From contig JAJYAR010000005.1 in NCBI GenBank assembly GCA_021779435.1, forward strand, positions 1 through 26,660: a DNA stretch of 26,660 bases. Reading direction: 5' to 3'. This document shows, piece by piece, positions 16,625 to 23,786 of the stretch. A program made the position numbers and the translations under genes. Numbering within the stretch: the stretch's first letter is position 1; each line of letters starts with the position of its first letter. Origin of the DNA: a bacterium (lineage in GTDB: Bacteria > Verrucomicrobiota > Verrucomicrobiae > JAJYAR01). The notes under the pieces were generated by a model. The model made no database searches, was not told the origin of the DNA, and was given only the letters and a program-made list of their open reading frames with translations.

Positions 16625-18061
16625 TCACACGACCGACTTCACGAGGACCTTCGCATTCCGTCCGCTTTCCTCGTACAGCTTCAGCCGCGCTTCGGGGAGG
16701 ATTTCCTTCGTGCTCTCCTCGAAGCCGCACACGTTGCTGAAGAAGCCGAAACTCTGGGTCGAAAGCGCGATCACGGTGGTGACGCCGCGGTCCTTCGCAA
16801 TCATCGTGGCGTAGTCCACCATCTTCTTGCCGATGCCCCGGTTGTTGTAGAAGGGCATCACGTACAGCGAACCAATCTCCGCCATTTGCGGCTTGTCCGG
16901 GTAGAAGTAGAGCGTGACGCACGCGATGATGTTCTCGTCGATCTCGAAGACGAAGAACTGGTCGATGTTCTTTTCAATCGCGTCCTGTGTCCGGTAGATG
17001 AGCTCCTCGCGGCGAACCGCCTTCCGGGTAAGGTTCGAGATCAGCCGGACATCGCTCTTCCGCGCGCGGCGAATCTGCTGGTAGTCGTTTCCGTACACCA
17101 GGGAGCCAACGCCTTCGTTGGAGAAAATCTCGTTCAGCAGCCCGTCGAAAACGCGTCCATCGAGCATGTGGACCCGCGGCGTGCCCGTCTCGATCGCCTT
17201 GATCGCATTGGCCGCCTTGCTGCGGGTGAAGGCGCTGATCCGTTCCGGTGAGTCCTCGATGATCTTGCGCAGGGCCTCGACAGAGATGTCGCGGCGGACC
17301 TCGCCCTCGATTTCGAGCCCGGACTGCGGCATCAGGTAAAGAACCTTCGTCGCCTGCAAGGCCTCGGCGAGTTCGGCGGCGAGAAGGTCGGAATTGATCC
17401 GCAGCGACTTGCCGTCGGGAGCGAAGCCGATGGGCGCGACAACCGGCACGACCTGGCTGGCGATCAGCTCGTTGAGAAAGTCCTTGTCGATGCGGTCGAC
17501 CTTGCCCGTGAACTGCTGGTCCTGTCCCCGAAGGATGCCCATCGGCAGCGCGCGAACGGCGTTAGTCATCGCGCACTTCAAGCCGTTCTGCGTGAGTCCC
17601 TCGATGACCGCGTGCGACACCCGGGACGACGCGCGAATCGCCAGGTCCAGCGTGGCCGCGTCAGTAACACCCGTGCCGTCGGAATTCGTGATCTGAACCC
17701 TCCGGAGCTTTGCGAGTTCCTGGAGCTGATGGCCGATGCCATGGACGAGCACGACCTTGATGCCGAGTGAGCGGAGGACTGCGATGTCGACGAGCAGGTT
17801 GCCGAAATTCTCGTCGGCAACGATCGCTCCGTCGAGGGCGACAATGAAAATCTGCCCCTGGAAGCGGGGAACGTATTTCAGGATCCCGCGGAGGTCCGTG
17901 GGCTTGATCGTCGTCGCCGTCGCGGCGGACGCTGTGGGTGCAGTGCTTTGACCTGTGCCGTTGCTCATCGATGTGGCGCGGTTGTTGTCGGCGAACCGGC
18001 TGGGCACGTCAATAGTGGTGCTCGGCGCCTTCAGGCGAACGTCGCTGGAGCGTTCTGGCAT
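16625..18061 (-). CDS. argA: Amino-acid N-acetyltransferase (N-acetylglutamate synthase)
   Basis: ArgA catalyses acetyl-CoA plus glutamate to N-acetylglutamate, the first step of arginine synthesis, in the cytoplasm. The 478 residues have the ArgA layout: an amino-acid-kinase domain (about 57-310, with FIVALDGAIVAD, VVLVHGIGHQLQEL, VVPVVAPIGFAPDGKSLRINSDLLAAELAEAL and a regulatory stretch PRVHMLDGRVFDGLLNEIFSNEGVGSLV) fused to a GNAT domain (about 335-478, with IGSLYVMPFYNNRGIGKKMVDYA carrying NRGIGK at 407-412). The AAK domain alone would be acetylglutamate kinase; the GNAT fusion makes it the synthase. I use ATG 18061: codons before the next ATG (17968) are strongly G/C at third positions, as expected of coding DNA, and an in-frame TGA lies just upstream. 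The first 50 residues are low-complexity and poorly conserved, so 17968 remains possible. Confidence 0.9.
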   Translation of the reverse strand: MPERSSDVRLKAPSTTIDVPSRFADNNRATSMSNGTGQSTAPTASAATATTIKPTDLRGILKYVPRFQGQIFIVALDGAIVADENFGNLLVDIAVLRSLGIKVVLVHGIGHQLQELAKLRRVQITNSDGTGVTDAATLDLAIRASSRVSHAVIEGLTQNGLKCAMTNAVRALPMGILRGQDQQFTGKVDRIDKDFLNELIASQVVPVVAPIGFAPDGKSLRINSDLLAAELAEALQATKVLYLMPQSGLEIEGEVRRDISVEALRKIIEDSPERISAFTRSKAANAIKAIETGTPRVHMLDGRVFDGLLNEIFSNEGVGSLVYGNDYQQIRRARKSDVRLISNLTRKAVRREELIYRTQDAIEKNIDQFFVFEIDENIIACVTLYFYPDKPQMAEIGSLYVMPFYNNRGIGKKMVDYATMIAKDRGVTTVIALSTQSFGFFSNVCGFEESTKEILPEARLKLYEESGRNAKVLVKSVV

Positions 18062-18199
18062 CTCTGCACCGTGTATCGGGACATCGGAAATTCAACTGAA
18101 CCCGGAAATTGAAGACCGGCTGCCGCAGGAGCGAAGCCCAACCCAAAGCACGCTGCCGTTTGGCCCGCGAGCGCGAACGGGTTTCGTCGGCGGGCAGTC

Positions 18200-18814
18200 T
18201 CAGCGCGTGACGTTCATGTCCCAGACGCGCGACATCCGCTCGCCTACCAGTGTGATCCGGTAGTGTCCGGGTTTGAGTGTCGCGGCGGGAACGTCGAGTG
18301 ACACGACATAGCCGGCACTCCGGGTGGTGAGCCCGCCGGTGAGTTTGTCGAAGCGGGGGGCGACGATGATCTCGTCCGCCCTCACGTACATGTCGGCACC
18401 GGCCACCTGCCTCTTCTCGTCGGGAACCACGCACCGGAAATGGATCGTGAACGGTTGGCTGGCGCTGGCCGACAACGGGGCATTCACGGCGACAATGTCG
18501 GCGGGCAGGAGCGGAACGGCGATCAACGTCGAGCGGAGATCCTCAGGGAGGCCTCCCGGCGCCTGGAGCCCTGCGTTGGCCGGGGCGACCGGGTCTGCAG
18601 GAAGTTGTGCAGTCAGTTGCACGCGCTGGTACCCTGCCTTGATGAGGCGGGCTGTCGTGGCCCGGTTCTTCATGTCCTCCGCGGGCTGGTACGCCTTCCC
18701 CGGCTTGCGGTAGTGGAGTGTCAGAAACGTGTAACCGATGATGAACACGACGATCGCCAGCACGATCCATCGGATCGACCAGGGCTTTCGCTGCTGCGGA
18801 AATGCGTTCGGCAT
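18200..18814 (-). CDS. Membrane-anchored protein of unknown function
   Basis: The 204-residue product starts MPNAFPQQRKPWSIRW and has one strongly hydrophobic helix (about residues 14-34, IVLAIVVFIIGYTFLTL). That is a single membrane anchor with the rest probably periplasmic. The C-terminal 110 residues are beta-rich: PFTIHFRCVVPDEKR, ADEIIVAPRF, TRSAGYVVSLDVPAATLKPGHYRITLVGERM. The 'LKPGHYRITLVG' ending looks like an immunoglobulin-like or carbohydrate-binding-type beta sandwich edge, but I do not recognise a family. ATG 18814 is preferred; an in-frame ATG at 18853 would add 13 residues ahead of the anchor. It lies about 140 bases upstream of argA on the same strand and could be co-transcribed with it. 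Confidence 0.65.
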   Translation of the reverse strand: MPNAFPQQRKPWSIRWIVLAIVVFIIGYTFLTLHYRKPGKAYQPAEDMKNRATTARLIKAGYQRVQLTAQLPADPVAPANAGLQAPGGLPEDLRSTLIAVPLLPADIVAVNAPLSASASQPFTIHFRCVVPDEKRQVAGADMYVRADEIIVAPRFDKLTGGLTTRSAGYVVSLDVPAATLKPGHYRITLVGERMSRVWDMNVTR

Positions 18815-19338
18815 GGACCGGCGAATACGAACAGGCCCGGCACCGGCAGGCAAGGGCTAGCGGAAGGTTGCTGGCGGAACACGGAAGCCGGAAGCACGTT
18901 CAACCCGGATTCTGAAAGCAGACCGGCCACAGAGAGCACGGAGCTCGGATACGGAGCTTACGGAGCATACATTCCCCTCTGAAACGACGCTGGCTTGTCA
19001 CCTATTAGGTGACAAAATCCCGCCGGGGCCGCCCTCGGAGGATTGGACAAATTGTCACCCATTAGGTGACAGATCTCCGGGGGCCGTTTTGGAGGTTCGT
19101 GTGATTTCGCGTCCATTCAACGGGGTTCGCGGTTAACTTCGGTTTCAGGTCGAACAGCTGAGTCCATCAGTGGTTCGAAACCGGTTCGATCCTTTGTGCG
19201 CATGGGTGATCACTGGCAGTCAACTTCGGCTTCGGCTTACTCCGTAAACCTTCGACCTTGAACCGCGCCCTCGGCGTCACCGCCGCGCCCGCTTCCCCCT
19301 TGATCCGGCGCGCGGGGCCTGTTCTCTTGACCGACTTC
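18815..19338. other. Divergent intergenic region upstream of proS, with repeats
   Basis: About 520 bases between the divergent membrane-protein gene and proS. Contents from left: a run of imperfect ACGGAG repeats (about 18938-18965), two 19-bp palindromes (18996-19071), then the spaced hexamers TTCGTG (19096), TTCGCG (19106) and TTCGCG (19126). The proS promoter must lie here, but no clear -35/-10 pair stands out. The proS frame is open back to a TTG at 19258; those 27 codons are not ProRS-like, so I treat them as untranslated. Confidence 0.5.
18996..19071. repeat. Pair of 19-bp palindromes, TGTCACCYAWTRGGTGACA family
   Basis: Copies at 18996-19014 (TGTCACCTATTAGGTGACA) and 19053-19071 (TGTCACCCATTAGGTGACA) have the same arms as the cluster at 572-690, with start-to-start spacing of 57 bases. 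Both are followed by a CCnnCGGGG-type GC box (AAATCCCGCCGGGGCC and GATCTCCGGGGGCC), as is the copy at 672. The pair lies 270-340 bases upstream of the proS start, too far for a typical operator unless the transcript is long. Confidence 0.85.
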
Positions 19339-21111
19339 ATGAAACTCTGGTCGCAGTTCTTCATCCCGACGTTGAAAGAGAGCCCGGCTGACGCGGAAAT
19401 CGCGTCGCACAAGCTGCTGGTCCGCGCCGGCTTGGTTCGAAAGCTGAGCGGAGGGCTGTACACGTATCTGCCGCTGGGCCAGCGCGTGATGCAGAAGATC
19501 ACCCAGATTTGCCGCGAGGAGATGGACAGCGCCGGCGCGATCGAGCTTTGGATGCCGCATGTCCACCCCGTCGAGCTCTGGCAGCAGGGACCTCGCTGGG
19601 CCGCCGCGCGGGAGATCATGTTCCGTGCAGACAGTGCCGGGGACGGCAAGCGCGCCCCGCGCGATCCCGAGTTCGTGCTCGGTCCGACGCACGAGGAAGT
19701 CATCACGCCGCTCGTGAAAACCGAGATCACGAGTTACCGCGACCTCCCGAAGAATTTTTACCAGATCGCCACGAAGTTTCGTAACGAGATCCGTCCGCGC
19801 TACGGCCTGATGCGGGCACGCGAATTCGTGATGATGGATTCGTACTCTTTCGACGTGGACGATGAGCACGCGATCAAGAGCTACCTCATCATGAAATCGG
19901 CGTACGAGAGCTTCTTCAAGCGGCTCGGCGTCCACGCCATTGCGGTCGAGGCCGATACCGGCGTGATGGGCGGGAGCTTCTCGCATGAGTTCATGGTCCC
20001 CGCCGAGATCGGCGACGACGACGTGATCTACAACGAGGAGAGCGGGTACGCGGCGAACCGTGAGAAGGCGACCAGCGCGCTCGTGCCGGCGGACCTCCAG
20101 GACGCCGCCCCGGCGGGCGCCACCGAGGAGTTTGCGACGCCCGGTGTGGTCACCATCGCCTCGCTGGAGGCCGCGCCGTTTTCGGTGCCCGCCGACAAGC
20201 AGTTCAAGACCCTCGTGTACGTTGGCGACGGCAAGCCGTTCGTCGTCATTCTCCGTGGGTGCGACGATCTCGAGGAGGCGAAGCTCGGCTCTCTCGGGTT
20301 CACGCTGTTCCGTCCGGCCACGCCGGAGGAAATCGAGCCCGTGCTGGGCGCGAAGCCCGGCAGCCTCGGCGCCGTCAAGGGCACGATCAGGAATCCCTCT
20401 GCGCTCGCCGGCGTCTTCGCCGACCATGCAATCCGGCTGATCGGCAATGGCGTCACCGGCGCGAACAAGGACGGCTTCCATATTCGCAACGTGAACGTGA
20501 CGCGTGATCTCGCCGTGACTAAGTTTGGCGATTTCCGCCGCGTGCGTCCGGGCGAGCCCGACGTGAAGTCGGGCAAGCCGTTGCAGGTCCGCCGTGGCAT
20601 CGAGGTCGGACACATCTTCAAGCTCGGCACGAAGTACTCCGAGAAATTCGGGGCGGTTTACACCGACGACAAGAAGCAGTCGCACATGATGGTGATGGGC
20701 TGCTACGGCATTGGCATCAGTCGTACCATGCAGGCGGTGATCGAGCAGAGTCACGACAACGACGGCATTGTGTGGCCCTGGAACGTGGCTCCCTTCCACG
20801 TGCTCATCTGCGTGCTCGATCCACAGCTGCCCGAGGCGATGGATCTCGCGAAGAAGCTCGCAGCCGCCGCCGAGCGCGCCGGTGCTGAAGTGCTCGTCGA
20901 CGACCGCGTCGAGCGTCCGGGAGTGAAGTTCAAGGACGCCGACCTGATTGGCATTCCGCTGCGTCTCACGATCGGCGGCAAGGGCCTGAAGGAAGGTGTC
21001 ATCGAGTTGAAGCCCCGCTCGCAGAAGGACCTCGTCAAGGTGCCGATTGCCGAAGCCGAGGCGCGGCTTGCCGAAGCGGTCGCCGCCGCGAAGGCGAAGC
21101 AAGCCACCTGA
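19339..21111 (+). CDS. proS: Prolyl-tRNA synthetase, prokaryote type with editing insertion
   Basis: ProRS joins proline to tRNA-Pro in the cytoplasm; the insertion domain hydrolyses Ala-tRNA-Pro. The 590 residues start MKLWSQFFIPTLKESPADAEIASHKLLVRAGLVRKLSGGLYTYLPLG, the standard N-terminus with class II motif 1 (about 36-63). FRNEIRPRYGLMRAREFVMMDSYSF is motif 2 (147-171). The YbaK-like editing domain is at about 238-403 (LVPADLQ, FKTLVYVGDGKPFVVILRG, LGSLGFTLFRPATPEEIEPVLGAKPGSLG). It is followed by GHIFKLGTKYSEKFGA and motif 3 GCYGIGISRTMQAVIEQ (454-470), then the anticodon-binding domain with PFHVLICVLDP and EVLVDDRVERPGVKFKDADLIGIPLRLTIG. The length matches bacterial-type ProRS. ATG 19339 is chosen from the family N-terminus. 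The gene ends 7 bases before a strong intrinsic terminator, so it is a single transcription unit at its 3' end. Confidence 0.97.
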   Translation: MKLWSQFFIPTLKESPADAEIASHKLLVRAGLVRKLSGGLYTYLPLGQRVMQKITQICREEMDSAGAIELWMPHVHPVELWQQGPRWAAAREIMFRADSAGDGKRAPRDPEFVLGPTHEEVITPLVKTEITSYRDLPKNFYQIATKFRNEIRPRYGLMRAREFVMMDSYSFDVDDEHAIKSYLIMKSAYESFFKRLGVHAIAVEADTGVMGGSFSHEFMVPAEIGDDDVIYNEESGYAANREKATSALVPADLQDAAPAGATEEFATPGVVTIASLEAAPFSVPADKQFKTLVYVGDGKPFVVILRGCDDLEEAKLGSLGFTLFRPATPEEIEPVLGAKPGSLGAVKGTIRNPSALAGVFADHAIRLIGNGVTGANKDGFHIRNVNVTRDLAVTKFGDFRRVRPGEPDVKSGKPLQVRRGIEVGHIFKLGTKYSEKFGAVYTDDKKQSHMMVMGCYGIGISRTMQAVIEQSHDNDGIVWPWNVAPFHVLICVLDPQLPEAMDLAKKLAAAAERAGAEVLVDDRVERPGVKFKDADLIGIPLRLTIGGKGLKEGVIELKPRSQKDLVKVPIAEAEARLAEAVAAAKAKQAT

Positions 21112-21118
21112 ACTTGCC

Positions 21119-21146
21119 GGCGGGGTCTCCGGACCCCGCCTTTTTT
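21119..21146 (+). terminator. Rho-independent terminator of proS
   Basis: GGCGGGGTC-TCCG-GACCCCGCC is a perfect 9-bp stem with a stable four-base loop, followed by six T residues (21141-21146). It begins 8 bases after the proS stop and is the only textbook intrinsic terminator in the window. Confidence 0.92.
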
Positions 21147-21157
21147 GTGCCCCTCCG

Positions 21158-21232
21158 TGTAGCCCGGCTTGCCTGCGCCGGAGCGTTTGACGCGGAGTGT
21201 GGCCGGTCTGGCCGACGGCGGCCCGGGCTACA
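21158..21232. repeat. Inverted REP pair (BIME-like) between proS terminator and truncated glycosyltransferase
   Basis: The outer ends are a perfect 10-bp inverted repeat, TGTAGCCCGG (21158-21167) and CCGGGCTACA (21223-21232), placing GTAG heads in opposite orientation. The left unit has the hairpin CCGGC/GCCGG (21164-21181). The right unit, read on the minus strand, has GGCCG/CGGCC (21210-21223). The right end touches the point where glycosyltransferase homology begins. Confidence 0.75.
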
Positions 21233-21236
21233 TGGC

Positions 21237-21761
21237 GACCTCCAGCTTGCCGGACGCGTGGAGGCGACGATGGAAGAGCGGCTGCTCGCCCTCGCGGACG
21301 GAGCGGGCGCCCCGGGTTTGCTGGAATTCGCGGGCTTCGTCGCGAGGGAGCGAATGCCGGAGTTCCTTTCCGGAGCCCACGTGTTTGCGCTTCCCTCACC
21401 ATACGAGCCGGGGCCCGGCCTCGTGTATCTCGAGGCGATGGCGTGCGGGCTGCCTGTGATCGGGTGTCGTGCGGCGGGCGCCGAGGAAGTCATTCGCGAC
21501 GGGGTGACCGGCTTCCTGGTGCGACCGGGGGATGCGGGCGAACTCGCGGAGGCGCTGGGGAGAATTCTCGTGAATCCCGGGATGCGGGTTCAGATGGGCG
21601 ACGCCGCGCGGCGCGAGGTCCTCGAAACCGCGGATTCCCCGAAATGCGTCAGGCGATTGGAATCACTGTACGCCCGCGTGGCACGCGGCATGCGTCCAGA
21701 CGTTGCGGCGCTGAAACCAGAGCGGTGGAGGCGTACAAACGAGGAGGTGCATGCCCTATGA
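21237..21761 (+). pseudogene. 5'-truncated GT4-type glycosyltransferase
   Basis: From 21237 the frame reads as the C-terminal half of a family-4 glycosyltransferase: LQLAGRVEATMEERLLAL, GLLEFAGFVARERMPEFLSGAHVFALPSPYEPGPGLVYLEAMACGLPVIG (the sugar-nucleotide-binding E-x7-E block), and GAEEVIRDGVTGFLVRPGDAGELAEALGRIL. The first 180-200 residues (acceptor domain) are missing, and upstream lies a REP pair instead of coding sequence. The first ATG inside the homology is at 21270 and would give 163 residues; a full-length member is about 350-400. The 3' end is intact, with an ATGA overlap with the next gene, so the fragment may still be translated and coupled. Without the acceptor domain, activity is unlikely. 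It looks like the stump of a deleted polysaccharide-biosynthesis gene. Confidence 0.75.
21741..21748 (+). promoter_or_regulatory. Strong Shine-Dalgarno for the pyruvyl transferase gene
   Basis: GAGGAGGT ends 9 bases before ATG 21758, and it lies inside the 3' end of the glycosyltransferase remnant. It decides between ATG 21751, which is too close, and ATG 21758. It is one of the few good ribosome-binding sites in the window. Confidence 0.7.
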
Positions 21762-22705
21762 TCCACCATGTCTATGCCAACCAATCGAATGTGGGCGACT
21801 GGCTGTCGGCGCTCGGCATTCAGAAGCTGCTGGGTGTCGGGTCGCGGTGCGACCCTGCGGCGAACTCGCCGTTGCAGGAACATTTCTGTGACGACCCCTC
21901 TGTCGACGAAACGCTGGACGCGCTCTCGAGGGCGACGCCCGAGGATTTGATCATCATCGGCGGCGGCGGCTTGTTCATGGACTGCTTTTCACGCTTCTGG
22001 AACGGGTTTCGCGATGTCGCGGAGCGGGTTCCATTCGCGATCTGGGGCGTGGGAGCGTGCGAGCTCGAGCGCGGAGGGTCGCGGCTTCCCCAGGATCTGA
22101 TCGGAGAAATTGCCGAGCGCAGCCGGCTTTGCGTGGTGCGCGATGAGCTCACGTGCGATCTGCTGTCCCCGATCCGGCTTCCGCCGCCCGTGGTCTGTCC
22201 GTGCGTCGCAGCGGTCGCCCCTGGCCGGAACGAGGACGCGCTTGTCCTCCATGTCGATCACTACAACTCGGTGGGTCCCGAGAATTTTGAGCGGATGTGC
22301 GCCGCGGGCGACGATTTCGCGGCGAAGTCGGGGCGTCTGTCGCGTCGAACCAACAATCTCATCGAGCCCGGGAATGCGGCCCAGTTGGATCGCGTGCTCG
22401 GGCTGTACCGTGCCGCGGGCGTCGTCCTGAGCTCGCGCCTGCACGGTTGCATCCTTGCCGTCGCGACCGGCAGGCCGGTGCTGGCTGTCTCCGGAGATCG
22501 GAAGGTGGAATCCTTCATGCGGGCGGCCGGGCTCGGCGACTGGGTGCTGGATCTCGACGAGATCGAAAGCGTTCCGGAGCGTTTGGCGGGGATACACCTG
22601 CAGCGGCGTCCCGTTGCGTTTGTGGATGAGGCGCGTCGTCGGAATCGAGCGGTGGCGGCGTGCGTCGGCTCCTTGATCGCGGAACGTCAGGTGAGCTTCT
22701 TCTGA
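21758..22705 (+). CDS. Polysaccharide pyruvyl transferase family protein
   Basis: The family transfers pyruvate from PEP to sugars of exopolysaccharides or cell-wall polymers, making ketals. The 315 residues show its scattered motifs: YANQSNVGDWLSALGIQKLLG at the N-terminus (the 'NxGD' start), DLIIIGGGGLF (about 67-77), FAIWGVGAC, a CVVRDELTCDLL block ('xxRDxxS'), and AAGVVLSSRLHGCILAVATGRPVLAV, the 'SxRxH' motif thought to contact substrate. The start ATG 21758 overlaps the preceding stop (ATGA) and follows a strong Shine-Dalgarno sequence. The TGA shares its last base with the next ATG (22705), so this gene was once in the middle of a tightly packed operon. It seems intact although both neighbours are broken. 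Whether it still has a pathway to serve is doubtful unless the rest of the cluster is elsewhere. Confidence 0.88.
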   Translation: MIHHVYANQSNVGDWLSALGIQKLLGVGSRCDPAANSPLQEHFCDDPSVDETLDALSRATPEDLIIIGGGGLFMDCFSRFWNGFRDVAERVPFAIWGVGACELERGGSRLPQDLIGEIAERSRLCVVRDELTCDLLSPIRLPPPVVCPCVAAVAPGRNEDALVLHVDHYNSVGPENFERMCAAGDDFAAKSGRLSRRTNNLIEPGNAAQLDRVLGLYRAAGVVLSSRLHGCILAVATGRPVLAVSGDRKVESFMRAAGLGDWVLDLDEIESVPERLAGIHLQRRPVAFVDEARRRNRAVAACVGSLIAERQVSFF

Positions 22706-22862
22706 TGAAGGCGATCGTCACAGGCATGATTGCGACGTACCCGGTCGAAGTCCGTCTCGCTTCCGGGCGGTCGTGGACTTTGAGGTGCCGCCCCACGCCG
22801 TCGTGGTGGGAAACCCGGCGCGTGTCCTGCGGACGCCGTGGTCCACCGCGAACGCGGAGTAA
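22705..22862 (+). pseudogene. Scar: gene start (MKAIVTGMIATYPV) joined to hexapeptide acyltransferase tail
   Basis: ATG 22705 overlaps the pyruvyl transferase stop and opens MKAIVTGMIATYPV, a hydrophobic beginning like that of a Rossmann-type glycosyltransferase. Homology-like text stops after about 14 codons. From about 22761, one frame over, the sequence reads VVDFEVPPHAVVVGNPARVLRTPW and ends at TAA 22860-22862. That is the characteristic C-terminus of left-handed beta-helix (hexapeptide) acetyltransferases. The first frame stays open to 23322, but the rest resembles nothing and is probably chance. The simplest reading is a deletion that removed the body of the first gene and all but the tail of a downstream acetyltransferase gene. 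Identity of the first gene is uncertain; the acyltransferase tail is more secure. Confidence 0.6.
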
Positions 22863-23140
22863 GTCGGCCAAGGCACGTCGGCACGCGTCTGGCGCGGGGT
22901 GGGAGCGGAACCGCGCCGAATTGCGCGTTTGGAGTGTCCCTGCATCCACCACCCCGGCGGGCGACGCCGCAGACCGTCATTCGGTCGACGCGCTCCGCTC
23001 CCTCATGGGACGCCGTTGCGCGATCGCACAACAATTCAATGCGGAAAAATGCCGGGCCTGTTCTGCCGCCTCCCAGGCCCGCGACCCACGCTGCGACCTC
23101 CGCCCGATTCGAACGCTGGCCGCGTCAGCCATCCTCGCTG
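22863..23140. other. Non-coding stretch after polysaccharide remnants
   Basis: About 280 bases between the remnant locus and the convergent 3' end of rpoZ. No reading frame resembles a protein family, and I see no hairpin with T-tract or REP head. It may be decayed remains of the deleted cluster, but nothing in it shows that directly. Confidence 0.4.
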
Positions 23141-23410
23141 CTACATCGCGTTGGACGCGACGTTGTGCACCGCATACGGGGCGGGGTCCCGGTGGTTTCT
23201 CGCCAGCTCCTCGACGGTCGCCAGCTCGTACGTTATCTTGCCCTCGGCAATTTCACGGAGAGCGATGTCCTCGTGGGAGAGCGATTCCAGTGACACGACG
23301 AGCGGGCGATTGCCGCGCTTGAGTTGCTTCACGCGTCGCGAGACCACGTTCACCAGGACCATGGGGTCGTCGATGACTTTGTACGCGCTCTGCAGATAAT
23401 CGTCTCTCAT
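23141..23410 (-). CDS. rpoZ: DNA-directed RNA polymerase omega subunit
   Basis: Omega is the small subunit that wraps the C-terminus of beta' and aids core assembly. The 89 residues show the family pattern: YKVIDDPMVLVNVVSRRVKQLKRGNRPLV corresponds to the 'NRFxLVxxAxxRARQLxxG' helix pair, and SHEDIALREIAEGKITYEL to the 'xxVxALREIAxGxI' helix. The length is close to the E. coli protein (91 residues). Although sequence similarity in omega is always low, the spacing of both helices fits well. The start is ATG 23410, with no clear Shine-Dalgarno sequence. It is alone on its strand: gmk or spoT, its partners in other phyla, are not adjacent. Confidence 0.85.
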   Translation of the reverse strand: MRDDYLQSAYKVIDDPMVLVNVVSRRVKQLKRGNRPLVVSLESLSHEDIALREIAEGKITYELATVEELARNHRDPAPYAVHNVASNAM

Positions 23411-23786
23411 GGAAGGAAAAGGTTGTGCCGCATTAGCGCGGCGAGGCCGGCATTCTACGGGTCAACTGACCGCCAATCCGACCTTAATCCGCGCTCCGTC
23501 GCAGCCACATCGATAACACGTTCCCCGAGCATCCCGTTGGATTTATCTTTGATGAAGGAAAGCGCACGCCGGCCAACCGGGGTCAGCCTGTCCCGGCTAC
23601 AACGCGGATTCCTGGTTTGATGCAGCCGGCCTCCGCAGCGGCCGGGCGGGCGACCAGACCATCGTAGATTAATCTGCTCCTACTGAACGCAGGGCTCCCG
23701 GTCGGAGCCAATTCATTAGCGACTCCGAGGCCCCGACACCGCCCGTGACTCAGACGCACCGTGTCCGGCCGCGAAGTTCAGAGGCG
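23411..23786. other. Intergenic region upstream of rpoZ
   Basis: About 375 bases between the rpoZ start and the 3' end of the TolC-like gene, both on the minus strand. The rpoZ promoter should be here; TAGAAT on the minus strand (about 23452-23457) resembles a -10 box, but no good -35 is correctly spaced. It also holds a REP-like hairpin (23577-23600) and a GC-rich inverted repeat, CCGGCC/GGCCGG, at 23626-23645. No gene seen. Confidence 0.4.
23577..23600 (-). repeat. REP-like hairpin with GTAG head
   Basis: The plus strand shows CCGGG-GTCAGCCTGT-CCCGG (23577-23596) followed directly by CTAC (23597-23600), i.e. GTAG then hairpin on the minus strand. Thirty bases on, 23626-23645 (CCGGCC-TCCGCAGC-GGCCGG) has the same 6-8-6 geometry as the ACCGCTGG-loop elements but lacks the GTAG head. 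Confidence 0.65.

Noticed and set aside
19237..21402. A 721-residue open frame on the minus strand across proS
   Set aside because: Antisense shadow of proS with His/Arg/Asp-rich composition and no family resemblance; it also crosses the proS terminator and the REP pair.
22740..23322. Treating the whole 22705-23322 frame as a real protein
   Set aside because: After the first 14 residues it is Arg/Ser/Pro-rich with no hydrophobic core, it crosses the acyltransferase tail in a different frame, and it runs into the antisense of rpoZ.
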